This document shows positions 1 to 9,181 of a DNA stretch of 64,000 nucleotides, piece after piece. This stretch comes from Paeniglutamicibacter sulfureus. Lineage in GTDB: Bacteria > Actinomycetota > Actinomycetes > Actinomycetales > Micrococcaceae. The stretch lies in NCBI RefSeq assembly GCF_030512175.1, contig NZ_JAULBL010000002.1:99689-163688 (forward strand). The letters are read 5' to 3'. Position numbers and translations under genes: made by a program. The notes beneath the pieces were generated by a model that saw only the letters and a list, made by a program, of their open reading frames with translations, was not told where the DNA came from and searched no databases. Within the stretch, counting starts at the first letter, position 1. Every line of letters begins with the position of its first letter.

Positions 1-37
1 TCGTTCAAATCAGCGCGCCCGGCAGGAGCTTTTCTTC

Positions 38-313
38 ATGGCGGATGTCCGGCCGCCACTGCTTCAACGAGTAGGCCGAAGGCACCTGCTGGGGGCAACG
101 GCCACGTGCGTCCTCTCGACCACCGGTTGTGGGCCTGCGGCGCGGGGCCGACTCACCACCCAACCTCGAAGGTCGCCCCGAACGGCCACGGTGTCATTGA
201 CGCGGACCGGTATCCCTTCAGGGCTGCTCGCTGTCCAAGAGACAGGGGAAGAGCTCATGGACACCGCCGCGGTCCCGGCATGGATCACCACTGCTGTTGA
301 AGGCCTGGGCTAG
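38..313 (+). CDS. small hypothetical protein with lipoprotein-like N-terminus
   Basis: A 91-residue frame starts at ATG after a good ribosome site (CAGGAG, 8 bases upstream). Its N-terminus has an Arg-Arg pair followed by a short apolar stretch ending in TTGC, resembling a Tat-type lipoprotein signal. The rest has no recognisable fold and is Arg/Thr-rich. It may be a decayed or truncated exported protein (I considered a Rieske-like lipoprotein) or a chance frame. It converges on the multicopper oxidase gene. I do not recognise it. Confidence 0.28.
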   Translation: MADVRPPLLQRVGRRHLLGATATCVLSTTGCGPAARGRLTTQPRRSPRTATVSLTRTGIPSGLLAVQETGEELMDTAAVPAWITTAVEGLG

Positions 314-354
314 GGGACCCGCCCCGTAGCCATTGCGGCGCCGGAGGCTTCGTT

Positions 355-1881
355 CTACCTGAGGTAGGAGAAGACTCCCATCATGCCGCGTTCGGCGTGG
401 AAGGCGTTGTGGCAATGGGTGAGCCATTGTCCGGGGTTATCGGCGTCGAACTGGACCGTGACCGTTTCCTTGGGCAGGACAATGACTGTGTCCTTGCGCG
501 CCCCGGTTTCCCCAATCTGGAAGGTGTGGCCGTGGATATGCATCGGGTGCCACATCTCGGTGTCGTTGACGAACTTCACCTCCACCCGTTCACCGGCCTG
601 GATGTCAAAGGCCTTCTCGAAGGGTTTGGTCATGTCGAATCGGTGGCCGTTGATACCCCAGTCATAGTTCGCCATCCCGCCGGTCAGCCGCAGCTCATGG
701 ACCCGGTCCGGCGCCTTGGCAGCCAGCCGCACGGCCGGGTCCGCGGTGAGCTGGCCACCGTGGACAACCTTGCCCGTCAAGGACTTCGGGAGGTCCACTC
801 TCGCCGGGACGTCACCGGTGCCGGTGGAGAGAAGTCCGTAGGCCATTTGGGCTTTGCCCTCGGCCAACGCCACTACGGGGGTGTAGCCGGCACCGACGGT
901 CAAAAGCGCATCGATGCGTTCGCCCATGCCCAGGACGATGGCATCAGCATCGGTGTGCTCGACGGGGAAGCCGTCGGTGTGGGTCACTGTGAGTTGCTGG
1001 TTCGGGACCCCGATCCGGTAGGCGGTGTCGCCGGCGGCATTGATGATGCGCAGCCGGATGCGGTCACCCGGTTCCGCCTTGAAGGTCTCCGGCTTTTCGG
1101 CGCTGGCGCCGTTGAAGAGATGCAGCGGGTAGGCAACGTCGCCGGCGTCCCCGCCCAGGAAATCACTGGTGGCACCCATGAGCATGTGGCCCATAACCAT
1201 CGGACCATTGTCGCCGCCGTGGCCCATGGCGCCCATGTCTCCCATGCCCTTGGACAGTTCCTTGATGACGTCGTCAGGGGTCCCGGTGACGCCGTCGAGC
1301 CAGTCATCCAGGACGATCACCCACTCCTTGTCGTACGTCAACGGTTCCTGCGGGTCGTCGATGATCAAGGCACCATAGAGTGCCCGTTCGCGCTGCATCT
1401 CCACGTGCGAGTGGTACCAATAGGTGCCCGGGTGCGGCAACTTGAAATCGTAGAGGTATTCGGTGCCGGCATCTACAGGTTCCTGGGTAAGGCCCGGCAC
1501 GCCGTCGGCATCATTGCGCATGGCGAGCCCATGCCAGTGGATGCTGGTGGATTCGGTGAGTTTGTTGGCGACGGTGACGGTGAGCTGGTCACCGACCGAG
1601 CCCCGCAGGGTCGGTGCGACGAGGGAACCGTTGTATCCCCACGTGGTGATGTCCGTCCCTGCCCGGGTGGTGGACAAAGGCCCTGCGGTGAGGGTTTGGC
1701 TGACGGTCTTTCCGGTGCTGGCCCGCTGGGCTTCGGCTGCGGAGATGAGCGGGTCCGTGGGCAGGATGCGAGAGACCCCCGCGGGGGCGGTCGGAGTGGG
1801 CGCGCATGCGGCCAAGGCCGCCACGGCGGTCGTCGCCACGGAAAGGCCCAGGAAGGAGCGCCGGTTCAATTGATAGGTCAT
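355..1881 (-). CDS. Tat-exported multicopper oxidase (copper resistance/laccase type)
   Basis: A 508-residue three-domain multicopper oxidase, probably oxidising Cu(I) or organic substrates outside the membrane. The start at 1881 is chosen because AAGGA lies 8 bases upstream and the protein then opens with a Tat signal (NRRSFLGLS) and an Ala-Ala-Cys lipobox near residue 26. All four copper ligand clusters are visible: HWHG near 115, WYHSH near 155, HPMHIHGH near 445 and HCHNAFH near 489. A Met/His/Gly-rich segment around residue 235 resembles the methionine-rich inserts of CueO-type enzymes. It is the last gene of the minus-strand copper cluster led by the CopB ATPase, although a strong hairpin lies between it and the DUF305 gene, so it may also have its own promoter. 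Confidence 0.93.
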   Translation of the reverse strand: MTYQLNRRSFLGLSVATTAVAALAACAPTPTAPAGVSRILPTDPLISAAEAQRASTGKTVSQTLTAGPLSTTRAGTDITTWGYNGSLVAPTLRGSVGDQLTVTVANKLTESTSIHWHGLAMRNDADGVPGLTQEPVDAGTEYLYDFKLPHPGTYWYHSHVEMQRERALYGALIIDDPQEPLTYDKEWVIVLDDWLDGVTGTPDDVIKELSKGMGDMGAMGHGGDNGPMVMGHMLMGATSDFLGGDAGDVAYPLHLFNGASAEKPETFKAEPGDRIRLRIINAAGDTAYRIGVPNQQLTVTHTDGFPVEHTDADAIVLGMGERIDALLTVGAGYTPVVALAEGKAQMAYGLLSTGTGDVPARVDLPKSLTGKVVHGGQLTADPAVRLAAKAPDRVHELRLTGGMANYDWGINGHRFDMTKPFEKAFDIQAGERVEVKFVNDTEMWHPMHIHGHTFQIGETGARKDTVIVLPKETVTVQFDADNPGQWLTHCHNAFHAERGMMGVFSYLR

Positions 1882-2030
1882 GAGTGAATCCTTCAAGAAT
1901 ATATGTTCAGACGAGGAACGAACGGGGAGATATGGCAGCGACCGAGCGCTGAAGCACAGGGATATCCTCCGGGCACAGCAAAGAGGCATGCGGGATTAAG
2001 CCCGGTCGTACCCGGCGGGGAAGAAGGGGT

Positions 2031-2068
2031 GCGGTGGTGGTTCCGAAACATCTCGGAACCACCACCGC
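2031..2068 (-). terminator. strong hairpin downstream of the DUF305 gene
   Basis: Perfect 16-bp inverted repeat (arms 2031-2046 and 2053-2068, six-base loop) 22 bp past the stop of the DUF305 gene on the minus strand. There is no U-run after the stem, which is common for actinobacterial terminators. It could cause partial termination between the DUF305 and oxidase genes. Confidence 0.6.
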
Positions 2069-2089
2069 AAAAGGCAGGAGCGAGGGTCG

Positions 2090-2698
2090 CTAGAGGGTGG
2101 CGAGAAGGTCCTTCATGTCCTTGATCTCGGCTTCCTGGGAGGAAACGATGTCCTTAGCCAGGGCCCCGGCGTCCGCGTTCTGGCCGCCGGTGACCTCGGT
2201 CTGGGCCATCTTCACGGCCCCTTCGTGATGGGCGATCATTTGGGTCAGGAACAGCTTGGTGGCCTCGGCGCCCTGGGCGGACTTGAGCTTGTCCAGGTCG
2301 GCGTCGGTCATCATGCCGTCCATGCCGTGGTCTCCGGCCATGGCGGTCGGTTCGGACCACCCGGTGAGCCAATCGGTCATTTTTTGGATTTCGGGGGCCT
2401 GCGCGGCCTTGATGTCCTGGGCCAGTTTCTCGATCTGGGGGTCCAGGTCCGACTTTTCTAGCATAATGTCGCTCATCTCCACCGCTTGGACGTGGTGGGG
2501 AATCATCATTTGGGCGAACATCGTGTCAGCGGCATTGTGCTGCGCGTTGGTGGCGGGTGTTTGGCTGCCGGAGGTGGCGGTGGGGCTTTGGTCCATGCCT
2601 TCCATCTCATTGCCGGACCCGGCACCGCATCCGGTCAAGGCGATCGCGGCGGCCAGGGCGGTGGTTGTGAGGGCTGCAAATTTCTTCAAGGGGATCAT
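2090..2698 (-). CDS. DUF305 family lipoprotein (metal-binding, copper-associated)
   Basis: A 202-residue secreted lipoprotein with signal peptide and lipobox LTGC (lipidated Cys24). Two DUF305 repeats are evident: MIPHH at about 65-69 and MIAHH at about 154-158, each followed by a Met/Glu-rich helix, the ferritin-like helical arrangement of this family. DUF305 proteins are often linked to copper genes and are thought to bind metal through these His-His pairs; the exact role is not established. It lies between a DUF6153 protein and a multicopper oxidase on the same strand, in line with periplasmic/cell-surface copper handling. Confidence 0.9.
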   Translation of the reverse strand: MIPLKKFAALTTTALAAAIALTGCGAGSGNEMEGMDQSPTATSGSQTPATNAQHNAADTMFAQMMIPHHVQAVEMSDIMLEKSDLDPQIEKLAQDIKAAQAPEIQKMTDWLTGWSEPTAMAGDHGMDGMMTDADLDKLKSAQGAEATKLFLTQMIAHHEGAVKMAQTEVTGGQNADAGALAKDIVSSQEAEIKDMKDLLATL

Positions 2699-2790
2699 TC
2701 CTTCGCTAAAAAGTTTCTCGCGGTAAACGGCACCCCGTGGGGCACCCGGTTGAGGGACCTGTCACCGAGGTGGCAGGTAACATCATCGGT

Positions 2791-3282
2791 TTACGTTCGA
2801 AGGATCGAGAGTTCGGCCAACGAGGGAGGATCGGGAATTCGGCCCCCCGATTTGGGTCCCGGGGCGCTGGTGAATGCCGTTACCGTGGGTGTCCAAGCGA
2901 GTATCCGCGGCGGAGGAAGGTTCGGCAGCTCTGGTCCGAAAGCGGGAACGCACATTTCGTGGCTGCCCATGCTGTGGCCGTCGGAGGGGAATCCGTCACA
3001 GCCCATCGGCATCCCCTGGGGTGCAGACAGGAGCGCGTCGGCAACCAGATGGGTCGCCGGGAGAATGTCAGTGGATGCCGCGTGGTTCGGCTCCATGGCT
3101 TGCACGGTGGGAGATGTTGCCGCGGCCCGGCTGGGCATCGATGCCGACTCCATGGCCGTTACTTGGATCCCGCCGAGGACATGCATGCCCAGGAGGCCGG
3201 CGACAATGGCAAGCACCATGGCCACCAAGCCGAGCGTGGACAGGAAGGAACCCCTGGCAGACGGGGCTGGGGTCGTGCGCAC
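2791..3282 (-). CDS. DUF6153-like small membrane/secreted protein
   Basis: A 163-residue protein starting at GTG with GGAAGGA upstream. One N-terminal hydrophobic segment (about residues 13-38, containing GLLGMHVLGG) is followed by a polar tail rich in Pro, His and Met. This layout and the GLLGMHVLG core match what I know of DUF6153 proteins, often found beside actinobacterial copper genes; function unknown. A second member of the same type lies at 7680-8129. The position directly downstream of the CopB-type ATPase suggests a shared transcript and a copper-related role. Confidence 0.7.
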   Translation of the reverse strand: MRTTPAPSARGSFLSTLGLVAMVLAIVAGLLGMHVLGGIQVTAMESASMPSRAAATSPTVQAMEPNHAASTDILPATHLVADALLSAPQGMPMGCDGFPSDGHSMGSHEMCVPAFGPELPNLPPPRILAWTPTVTAFTSAPGPKSGGRIPDPPSLAELSILRT

Positions 3283-3370
3283 GGCGGGGTCCTTCCTGTG
3301 GATGTCCGGAGGTGGTGGGTTAGTTGTGTATCTTACGGGTGCAGGCTGGGTGAATCCTCGGATTCCGGTA

Positions 3371-5470
3371 TCAGCGGGCGTCGGCGGGGTTGAGCCTGAG
3401 CCGGCGCAGCAATTGGGCGTTCAGTGCGACCACGATGGTGGACAGGGACATCAGCACCGCGCCGGCTGCAGGGGAGAGTACGATGCCGGCGAAAGCGAAC
3501 ACCCCGGCGGCCAAGGGTACGGAAATGATGTTGTAGCCGGTGGCCCACACTAGGTTCTGCCACATTTTCCGGTAGCTGGCATGGGAGAGATCCACCATGG
3601 ACAACACGGCCCTGGGGTCGTTGCCGGCCAACACCACCCCGGCCGATTCCATGGCAACGTCCGTGCCGGCCCCGATCGCGATCCCGACCTCGGCACGGGC
3701 CAGGGCCGGGGCGTCGTTGACGCCGTCACCGACCATGGCCACCTTGAGCCCGCGGCCCTGCAGTTCGGCAACCTTCTGGTCCTTGTCCTGGGGCAGGACC
3801 TCGGCAAAAACCTCATCAATGTGCAGTTCGGTGGCCACGGCCTGGGCCACCTGACGTGCATCCCCGGTGATCATGGCGACCTTGATGCCGCGGTCCTGCA
3901 GGGCCTGGACGGCTTGGCGGGATTCGTCCCGGACCTCGTCTTCCAGGGCGACGGCCCCGATCACGACTCCGTCGCGAATCACGTGCAACACCGAGGCGCC
4001 CCGCTCCTTCCAACCTCTTGTTGCCATCGCGATGCGCTCGGGCTCGGTCAGGTTCAGTTCCGCCAACAGGGCGGGCCCGCCCACGGCGAGGGCCGTGCCG
4101 CCAACGGTTGCCTGGACCCCGCGGCCGGTCATGGAACGGAAATCCGTGGCCGTCAGCACGGGTGCACCCGCGAGTTGGGCGGCGTTGACGATGGCGCGAG
4201 CCACGGGGTGTTCGCTGTCGGACTCGACGGCGGCGGCGAGGGCCAACAGGTCATCGGTCAACAGGCCATCGATCGTCTCGACATCGGTGAGTGCCGGTTC
4301 GCCCTTGGTCAGGGTGCCGGTCTTGTCGAACAAGACCACATCGATGGTGCGCATCCGTTCCAGGGCCATGCGGTTCTTGATCAGCACGCCCGCCCGGGCG
4401 GCCCGCTCCGTGGAGATGGCAATCACCAGCGGGATGGCCAGCCCCAGGGCATGCGGGCAGGCAATGACCAGGACCGTCACGGTGCGAGTCACCGCATCCG
4501 GGATACTGCCCAGCAGCGACCAGACAATGAAGGTGATGGCTCCGGCGCCGGCGGCAAAGTAAAACAGGAACGCAGCGGCCCGGTCTGCCAGCGCCTGGGC
4601 CCGGGAGGTGGATGACTGGGCCTCGGCCACCAGTCGCTGGATCCCTGCCAGTGCGGTGTCGTCCCCGACGGCTGAGACCTTCAAGCGCAGGGAGCTGTCG
4701 GTGGCAACGGTCCCTGCCACCACGGGGTCCCCGACGGTGCGGGGGACGGTTTTTGACTCCCCGGTGATCATCGACTCATCCACCTCGGCGGAACCCTCGG
4801 TGATCACGCCGTCGGCAGGCATCCGCGCGCCCGAGCGCACCAGGACGACATCCCCGGCCACCAGTTCGGTGAGGCTGATGGTTTCCGTGCCGCCGTCGAT
4901 GACCCGCTCTGCCTCATCGGGGAGCAGTGCCGCCAGCGCGTCCAGGGCGCCGCGGGCCGAACCCAATGCCCGCATTTCGATCCAGTGCCCCAGCAGCATG
5001 ATGGCCACCAGCAAGGCCAGTTCCCACCAGAAATCCAGGTCGAAACCGCCCAAGCCCAGGCTTGTCACCCAAGAGGCGGTGAACGCCACGGTGATGGCCA
5101 TGGAAATCAGCAGCATCATGCCCGGTTGCCGGGCCTTGATTTCCTGCCATCCGCCCCGGAGGAACGGTTGGCCCCCATAGAAGAAGATGACGGTGCCCAA
5201 GATCGGGGCAATCCATGGTGCGCCGGAGAATTGCGGCGGGACGTATCCCAGCAGGTGCCCGACCATGGGGCTGAAGTACACCACCGGAACCGACAGTGCC
5301 AAGGTCAACCAGAACCGGTTCTTGAACATGGCGGTGCTGTGCCCGGCATGCTGGCCCTGGGTGTGGACCGCATGGTCATCATGATCCATCTCCCCGTGAC
5401 CCATGGCCGCGTGATCCATGCCCGGCACCGAATCCTGACGCACGTGCCCGGGGTTGCGCTCTTCCATCAT
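3371..5470 (-). CDS. copB: CopB-type copper-translocating P1B-ATPase
   Basis: A 699-residue heavy-metal P-type ATPase exporting copper across the membrane. The first 45 residues are rich in His and Met rather than carrying a CxxC domain. The membrane metal site is CPH (338-340), the P1B-3/CopB signature, unlike the CPC motif of the CopA at 17880. TGES is at 236-239, the phosphorylated Asp in DKTGT at 382, then SEHP and GDGVNDAPALA. AAGGAG lies directly before two tandem ATGs; the second (5467) has better spacing. A CsoR-type palindrome sits in its promoter (5554-5570). It leads a probable operon with DUF6153, DUF305 and possibly the multicopper oxidase. Confidence 0.95.
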   Translation of the reverse strand: MMEERNPGHVRQDSVPGMDHAAMGHGEMDHDDHAVHTQGQHAGHSTAMFKNRFWLTLALSVPVVYFSPMVGHLLGYVPPQFSGAPWIAPILGTVIFFYGGQPFLRGGWQEIKARQPGMMLLISMAITVAFTASWVTSLGLGGFDLDFWWELALLVAIMLLGHWIEMRALGSARGALDALAALLPDEAERVIDGGTETISLTELVAGDVVLVRSGARMPADGVITEGSAEVDESMITGESKTVPRTVGDPVVAGTVATDSSLRLKVSAVGDDTALAGIQRLVAEAQSSTSRAQALADRAAAFLFYFAAGAGAITFIVWSLLGSIPDAVTRTVTVLVIACPHALGLAIPLVIAISTERAARAGVLIKNRMALERMRTIDVVLFDKTGTLTKGEPALTDVETIDGLLTDDLLALAAAVESDSEHPVARAIVNAAQLAGAPVLTATDFRSMTGRGVQATVGGTALAVGGPALLAELNLTEPERIAMATRGWKERGASVLHVIRDGVVIGAVALEDEVRDESRQAVQALQDRGIKVAMITGDARQVAQAVATELHIDEVFAEVLPQDKDQKVAELQGRGLKVAMVGDGVNDAPALARAEVGIAIGAGTDVAMESAGVVLAGNDPRAVLSMVDLSHASYRKMWQNLVWATGYNIISVPLAAGVFAFAGIVLSPAAGAVLMSLSTIVVALNAQLLRRLRLNPADAR

Positions 5471-5550
5471 TCTCCTTCGTTGTGTACTGAACGGCCTCGG
5501 CGGCTGGACTGCCGACGACTGACATGCGAGGCTTCACTGACAACACCCCA

Positions 5551-5580
5551 AATATACCCCCACGGGGTATGTTTGTTCAA
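5551..5580 (-). promoter_or_regulatory. copB promoter with CsoR-type operator
   Basis: The palindrome ATACCCCCACGGGGTAT (5554-5570) lies between a minus-strand -35-like TTGAAC (5575-5580) and -10-like TATATT (5551-5556) with an 18-bp spacer. A repressor on the palindrome would block RNA polymerase directly. The two 7-bp half-sites are separated by 3 bp, as in the csoR promoter at 20957-20998. Copper-responsive control by the CsoR encoded at 20617 is inferred. Confidence 0.8.
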
Positions 5581-5672
5581 GTGATGATCGACCCGGAGGT
5601 CTTGGCTTTTGGCCATAGCCCGGTGCCGTAGAACATCGCTTGGCCGGGGCCCTGCGTTGCCACCCCAATCTT

Positions 5673-6356
5673 CTACGGCAGGGAAAGTTGGTAGGTGTGG
5701 ATGGGTGTCCCGTCCTTGGAATGGCGTTCCCCAACGCATGTCCAGCCCAGTTTCTTATAGAACTCCCCTGCCCCTGCTGCCCCTGCCGTGGTGACAAGCT
5801 CGGCCAGGGCTGCCCGGTCCGCCACGGCACGGTTGAGGAATTCCTCGACGAGAAGCTTTCCGATGCCCCCGCCCCGCAGGGTGGGCAGGACCACGAGCGA
5901 GGTGATCACGGCCGTTGCCGGCCGGGGGTTGGCCCCGGCAATCGGGCCGTTCGTGCGCCTCAGGATGCGGCGCAGGTACGGTCGGGCCCGGGTGCGCAGG
6001 AAGTGGAGAAGTACCCGTGGCCTGATGGAAAGTGCCATCAGTCCAGAGAGCAGGAGACCCCACTTGTGGTTGTTGAGAACATCTGCGACGTGGCGGATTT
6101 GGTTGGTTGATCCGATCAGGAAGCCGACTTGCTGCTGCTGGGCATCGCTCGTGACACCGACAAGTGCGACCCCATGATGTTGGGTGAGAAAGGTTTTCAT
6201 CCAACGCCGGACGAAGCGTTTTCCCAGGCGTGGGAACAGCCCGTCGGGCAGATACCGGATCACGTCGGAAGCCATCAAACGCAAGTCTTCTTCCGTGGCT
6301 TCCCTGATGACCACGACGGAGCGTGTGCTGGGAAATTTCGGAGGTTTCTGGCTCAT
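5673..6356 (-). CDS. GNAT-family N-acetyltransferase
   Basis: A 227-residue protein with the acetyl-CoA-binding GNAT motif A (LVVLPTLRGGGIGKLLVEE, RGGGIG at 161-166) and a C-terminal FYKKLGW motif typical of the fold. The substrate is unknown. Its ATG overlaps the stop of the upstream BNR-repeat lipoprotein by four bases (ATGA), so the two are translationally coupled. The pair sits upstream of the copper cluster on the same strand but outside the CsoR-type promoter, so a role in copper homeostasis is only suggested by position. Confidence 0.85.
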   Translation of the reverse strand: MSQKPPKFPSTRSVVVIREATEEDLRLMASDVIRYLPDGLFPRLGKRFVRRWMKTFLTQHHGVALVGVTSDAQQQQVGFLIGSTNQIRHVADVLNNHKWGLLLSGLMALSIRPRVLLHFLRTRARPYLRRILRRTNGPIAGANPRPATAVITSLVVLPTLRGGGIGKLLVEEFLNRAVADRAALAELVTTAGAAGAGEFYKKLGWTCVGERHSKDGTPIHTYQLSLP

Positions 6357-7225
6357 GGGGTTTCCTCGGTGAAGGTGGTGCCGTCATAGGTGTACTTGAC
6401 TAGGCCACGTTCCATGGCCATCCAGACGGAAATGTTTCCATCCGCGGTTCGGGTGGCGCCCATGGTAGATGGCTGGCCCACTTCGGCTTTGGTTGAGGCC
6501 CACGAAAGGCCGGCATCGTCGCTGAGATACACGCTTCCCTCGGGTGTTACGCCCACGACGGTCATCGGATCAGCAAATGCGGCCGTGAGCAGCCTCGGTC
6601 CCCCATCCGGAGTCTCCCAGGTATCTCCACTGTCAACGGATCGCCATACTCCGTCCTCGGTGGTGGCCAGAACGACGGTATTTTCGGGGCTTCCCACCAA
6701 CGCATACGGGGAAGGTGACATCGGTCCGGCGTCCGACCATTCCTTGCCGTCCACCGTCGAGCGAAGAATCCCGTCGAATCCAACAATTTGGTCGCTGGTC
6801 ACGGTCATGGCATGAAAATCGGATGACCCCTGCAAGGAGACCGGTATCCACGATTCCCCGCCATCGGTCGATTTCATCAGGCCCAGGGGATTGGGCAGAT
6901 CAATACCTGGACCGGGATGCCCGGAAGCATAGAAGGTCCCGGTCGATGAGGCAGCGAATCCCATCAGGTCGATGGTGGGGCCGATTTTCCTTGGAACGGT
7001 CTCGGTGGCGTCGAAGAGGCCGTTATGGGTAGCGAGCAGGACCCGTTGTGTTGTTTCTTCAATGCTGATGGCATGGATATGGCCAAACGGATTGGCCGGT
7101 GGCTGTTCGTCTGCATTCGAATTTGGGGTTGCACCGCACGCGGCAAGTCCCAGGGTGGCGAGTAAGGCAATTGCCGTAGCGGGCCAGATGTGGGACTGGC
7201 GAAAAATACGAGTGGGGAAAGACAT
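6353..7225 (-). CDS. F510_1955-type BNR/glycosylhydrolase-like lipoprotein
   Basis: A 290-residue exported protein: signal peptide with lipobox near LAAC (about residue 30), then repeated blocks of the type SxDGGxxW (for example STDGGESW, SVDSGDTW, SDDAGLSW), the Asp-box/BNR motifs of beta-propeller sialidase-like folds. I recall this as the F510_1955 family glycosylhydrolase of actinobacterial metal-resistance clusters; no activity is shown. Start 7225 is chosen because TGGAG lies just upstream and the signal peptide begins there; a longer frame to 7309 lacks both. It overlaps the GNAT gene by four bases. Confidence 0.75.
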   Translation of the reverse strand: MSFPTRIFRQSHIWPATAIALLATLGLAACGATPNSNADEQPPANPFGHIHAISIEETTQRVLLATHNGLFDATETVPRKIGPTIDLMGFAASSTGTFYASGHPGPGIDLPNPLGLMKSTDGGESWIPVSLQGSSDFHAMTVTSDQIVGFDGILRSTVDGKEWSDAGPMSPSPYALVGSPENTVVLATTEDGVWRSVDSGDTWETPDGGPRLLTAAFADPMTVVGVTPEGSVYLSDDAGLSWASTKAEVGQPSTMGATRTADGNISVWMAMERGLVKYTYDGTTFTEETP

Positions 7226-7679
7226 GGTTCTCCATAAATAACATCGATAAAAGGGAGCAAGCCTGCATGTGTGAAGGCTGGGGTCCCAAGGGGCACCCAG
7301 TTGGTGCATGATTGCAGCTGCCGTCGACGAACACCGTCTTTCGGCAGGCCGAGGCTACTGGGTGAGCGCTTCGTGGATTCGGGAAGCGCCTGAAATCTAA
7401 GTCATGATGCCACGCTTGACGCCGCGTAGACCAGGGATCATGGACTCCGGCATGGCACCATCGGCGGTCCCCCGGGGTGGCATCAAACCCGTTCTTCGTG
7501 CCCACGGACACCGGTCCCTGAACGAACCTGTGGTGTTTTTGCGAGATCGGCACGGTCCATGCCGGCCCACCCTCGAGGGGACAGTCTCTTCTCCTTGAAG
7601 GTGGCGTCTTGCCGGCAATAGAGGCATGCTCCCTCGCGGGAGGATCGTATCCTCAGCGTGGGCTAGGCCTATCCCCTTT
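7226..7679. other. intergenic, no gene seen
   Basis: About 450 bp between the two minus-strand genes. No frame here has a convincing start, ribosome site or motif, and no CsoR-type palindrome was found. It presumably holds the promoter of the BNR lipoprotein gene. Confidence 0.5.
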
Positions 7680-8129
7680 TTACGTGCGGCTGATCGAAAG
7701 CTGAACCAGCGACGGGGTTACACGCGAACGGATTCGGGGGAGCCAAAGAGCGGGCGGGGCGGCTAGCCCCCTCCCGGGGACAGGTTGAAACGCCCAGGTG
7801 AGAAGGTGTGAGAACAATCCGCCCAAGGATAGAGCAAGGACACACATGCCGATCAGGGTCGATTCCATACCGCTCAAGGAGCTCCCAGCAAGGGAAGCCT
7901 GGGTATCTTCGACCGGAATGTGATGCGCTACCACTGGCCATGCGGTCGTGGGTTGGGAATAACCTGTTCCGTTGTCCTGCTCGTTGACCGCGACACTGGA
8001 ACCATGAGCGGCATTGGGTACCTGATGGTCCACGCCGAGAACGTGCATGCCGAGCAGGCCCAAAGCCAGCGCAACCAGAATGAAAGCAGGTTGAAACGCC
8101 AGAGCCAAGAATGCTCGGCATTTCATCAC
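7680..8129 (-). CDS. second DUF6153-like protein
   Basis: A 149-residue protein beginning GTG-ATG (ATG at 8126 is the likelier start). An N-terminal hydrophobic segment with LLGMHVLGVDHQ matches the core of the DUF6153 protein at 2791-3282, and a second hydrophobic segment (about residues 85-110) is present. It stands alone, with no gene close by on the same strand and no operator seen upstream, so its regulation is unclear. Function unknown; a copper link is inferred only from its paralogue. Confidence 0.65.
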   Translation of the reverse strand: MMKCRAFLALAFQPAFILVALALGLLGMHVLGVDHQVPNAAHGSSVAVNEQDNGTGYSQPTTAWPVVAHHIPVEDTQASLAGSSLSGMESTLIGMCVLALSLGGLFSHLLTWAFQPVPGRGLAAPPALWLPRIRSRVTPSLVQLSISRT

Positions 8130-8599
8130 GGAGTACTCACTTCCCTGAAATTCTTATCGAACCGGCCCTAGTGCCACAACGTGCTTCCGGTTCCACGATA
8201 GTTGTCGAGTGCGGGATAGGGGCTGCAGCGACTACGATCGGCACCACCATGCCCGGCAAAAGATTGCTTATACTAAACTCTCAAACATTTTACAATAGCT
8301 CGTGCGAAAAACGGCAAACGTGCGGGGCGCTGGACGAATGCTGCTGCCCGTGCCGGAAACATTCCGGGGGGCATGTTCGCCCCGCCGTTACTGTTTTTGC
8401 AGCCCCACCGCCGAACCAAACGCCATGAGTTCCCGTTACAACCGGGAAAGGGCTAAATAATCACCTCTTCCGCCACGGGGACAACGGTCTGGCGGTGCCA
8501 TGAACGGGTCCTGTCGACGTCATCGTTGCGGTTCCCGGTGGGGGTCATCGCCATCATCTTGGTTTAGGTTGTTGAACAAGGATTTGAGATACTTGGGCC
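8130..8599. other. intergenic, no gene seen
   Basis: About 470 bp between the divergent DUF6153 gene and the mutase remnant. It has a locally AT-rich stretch (about 8260-8300) that could be a promoter. No coding signal was recognised. Confidence 0.5.
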
Positions 8600-9129
8600 A
8601 TGTCGATTGCTACCGTTCACCTGCTGCGTCATGGCGGAGTGCATAACCCGGACAGGGTCCTCTGTGGTCGAACGCCGAAGTTCCACCTTTCCGATCTAGG
8701 CCATCAAAGGGCCGTTCGGACGGCAGATTTCTGCACCGGAGAGCATGAGCCGGACGCCACAACACCCACGTGGTCTCGTCCCAGCTTGTACGGGTTCGGA
8801 AAACGGCGAAGCCCGCCTTTAGTGCCCCGCTCCTGGACCTTGTCACGGATGAGCGAATCACCGAGGCGGCGAACCGTTCCGAGGGCTTGTCCCTGTTCCA
8901 GGACCGACTGAGGGTCCTACGTCGCAAACCCATTTCGTCCATCCTGGGGGGAACCCTACCGGGACCAGATTGAACGAATGATGGCCACCGGCTGCCCATC
9001 TGAGTGACACGCCGCTCCGGCGAAGGCAAGACCCTGTGGCACAACCCGCGGAAACGCGAATGCACTCTCACCTCCGTGACTAGCCTGGACTTTGAAGATG
9101 AAAGTCCGGTCGCAGTCCGCTATACCTAA
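8600..9129 (+). pseudogene. decayed MSMEG_4193-type phosphoglycerate mutase/histidine phosphatase
   Basis: Pieces of one histidine-phosphatase gene are spread over two frames. The first frame starts with VHLLRHGGVHNPD, containing the catalytic RHG, and runs to about 8760. A second frame holds VSSQLVRVRKTAKP and DERITEAANRSEG. The first frame resumes with WGEPYRDQIERMMA and hits a stop near 9003, and the second frame ends with NPRKRECTLTSVTS. All pieces are in the order expected for the family, so this is a frameshifted relic. In other actinobacteria (for example Rv0525-Rv0529) the intact gene heads the tlpA-ccdA-resB-ccsB cluster, exactly its position here. Confidence 0.85.
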
Positions 9130-9181
9130 CCCGGCGTGGGCCTTTTGTCCAACGCTGCGAACATCCCTGGAGCTTGAGATC

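Noticed and set aside
397-1887. Long plus-strand frame opposite the first multicopper oxidase
   Set aside because: An antisense shadow of a GC-rich gene; no motif, while the minus strand has a complete oxidase.
4608-5180. Ser/Ala-rich plus-strand frame opposite copB
   Set aside because: Antisense shadow with low-complexity composition.
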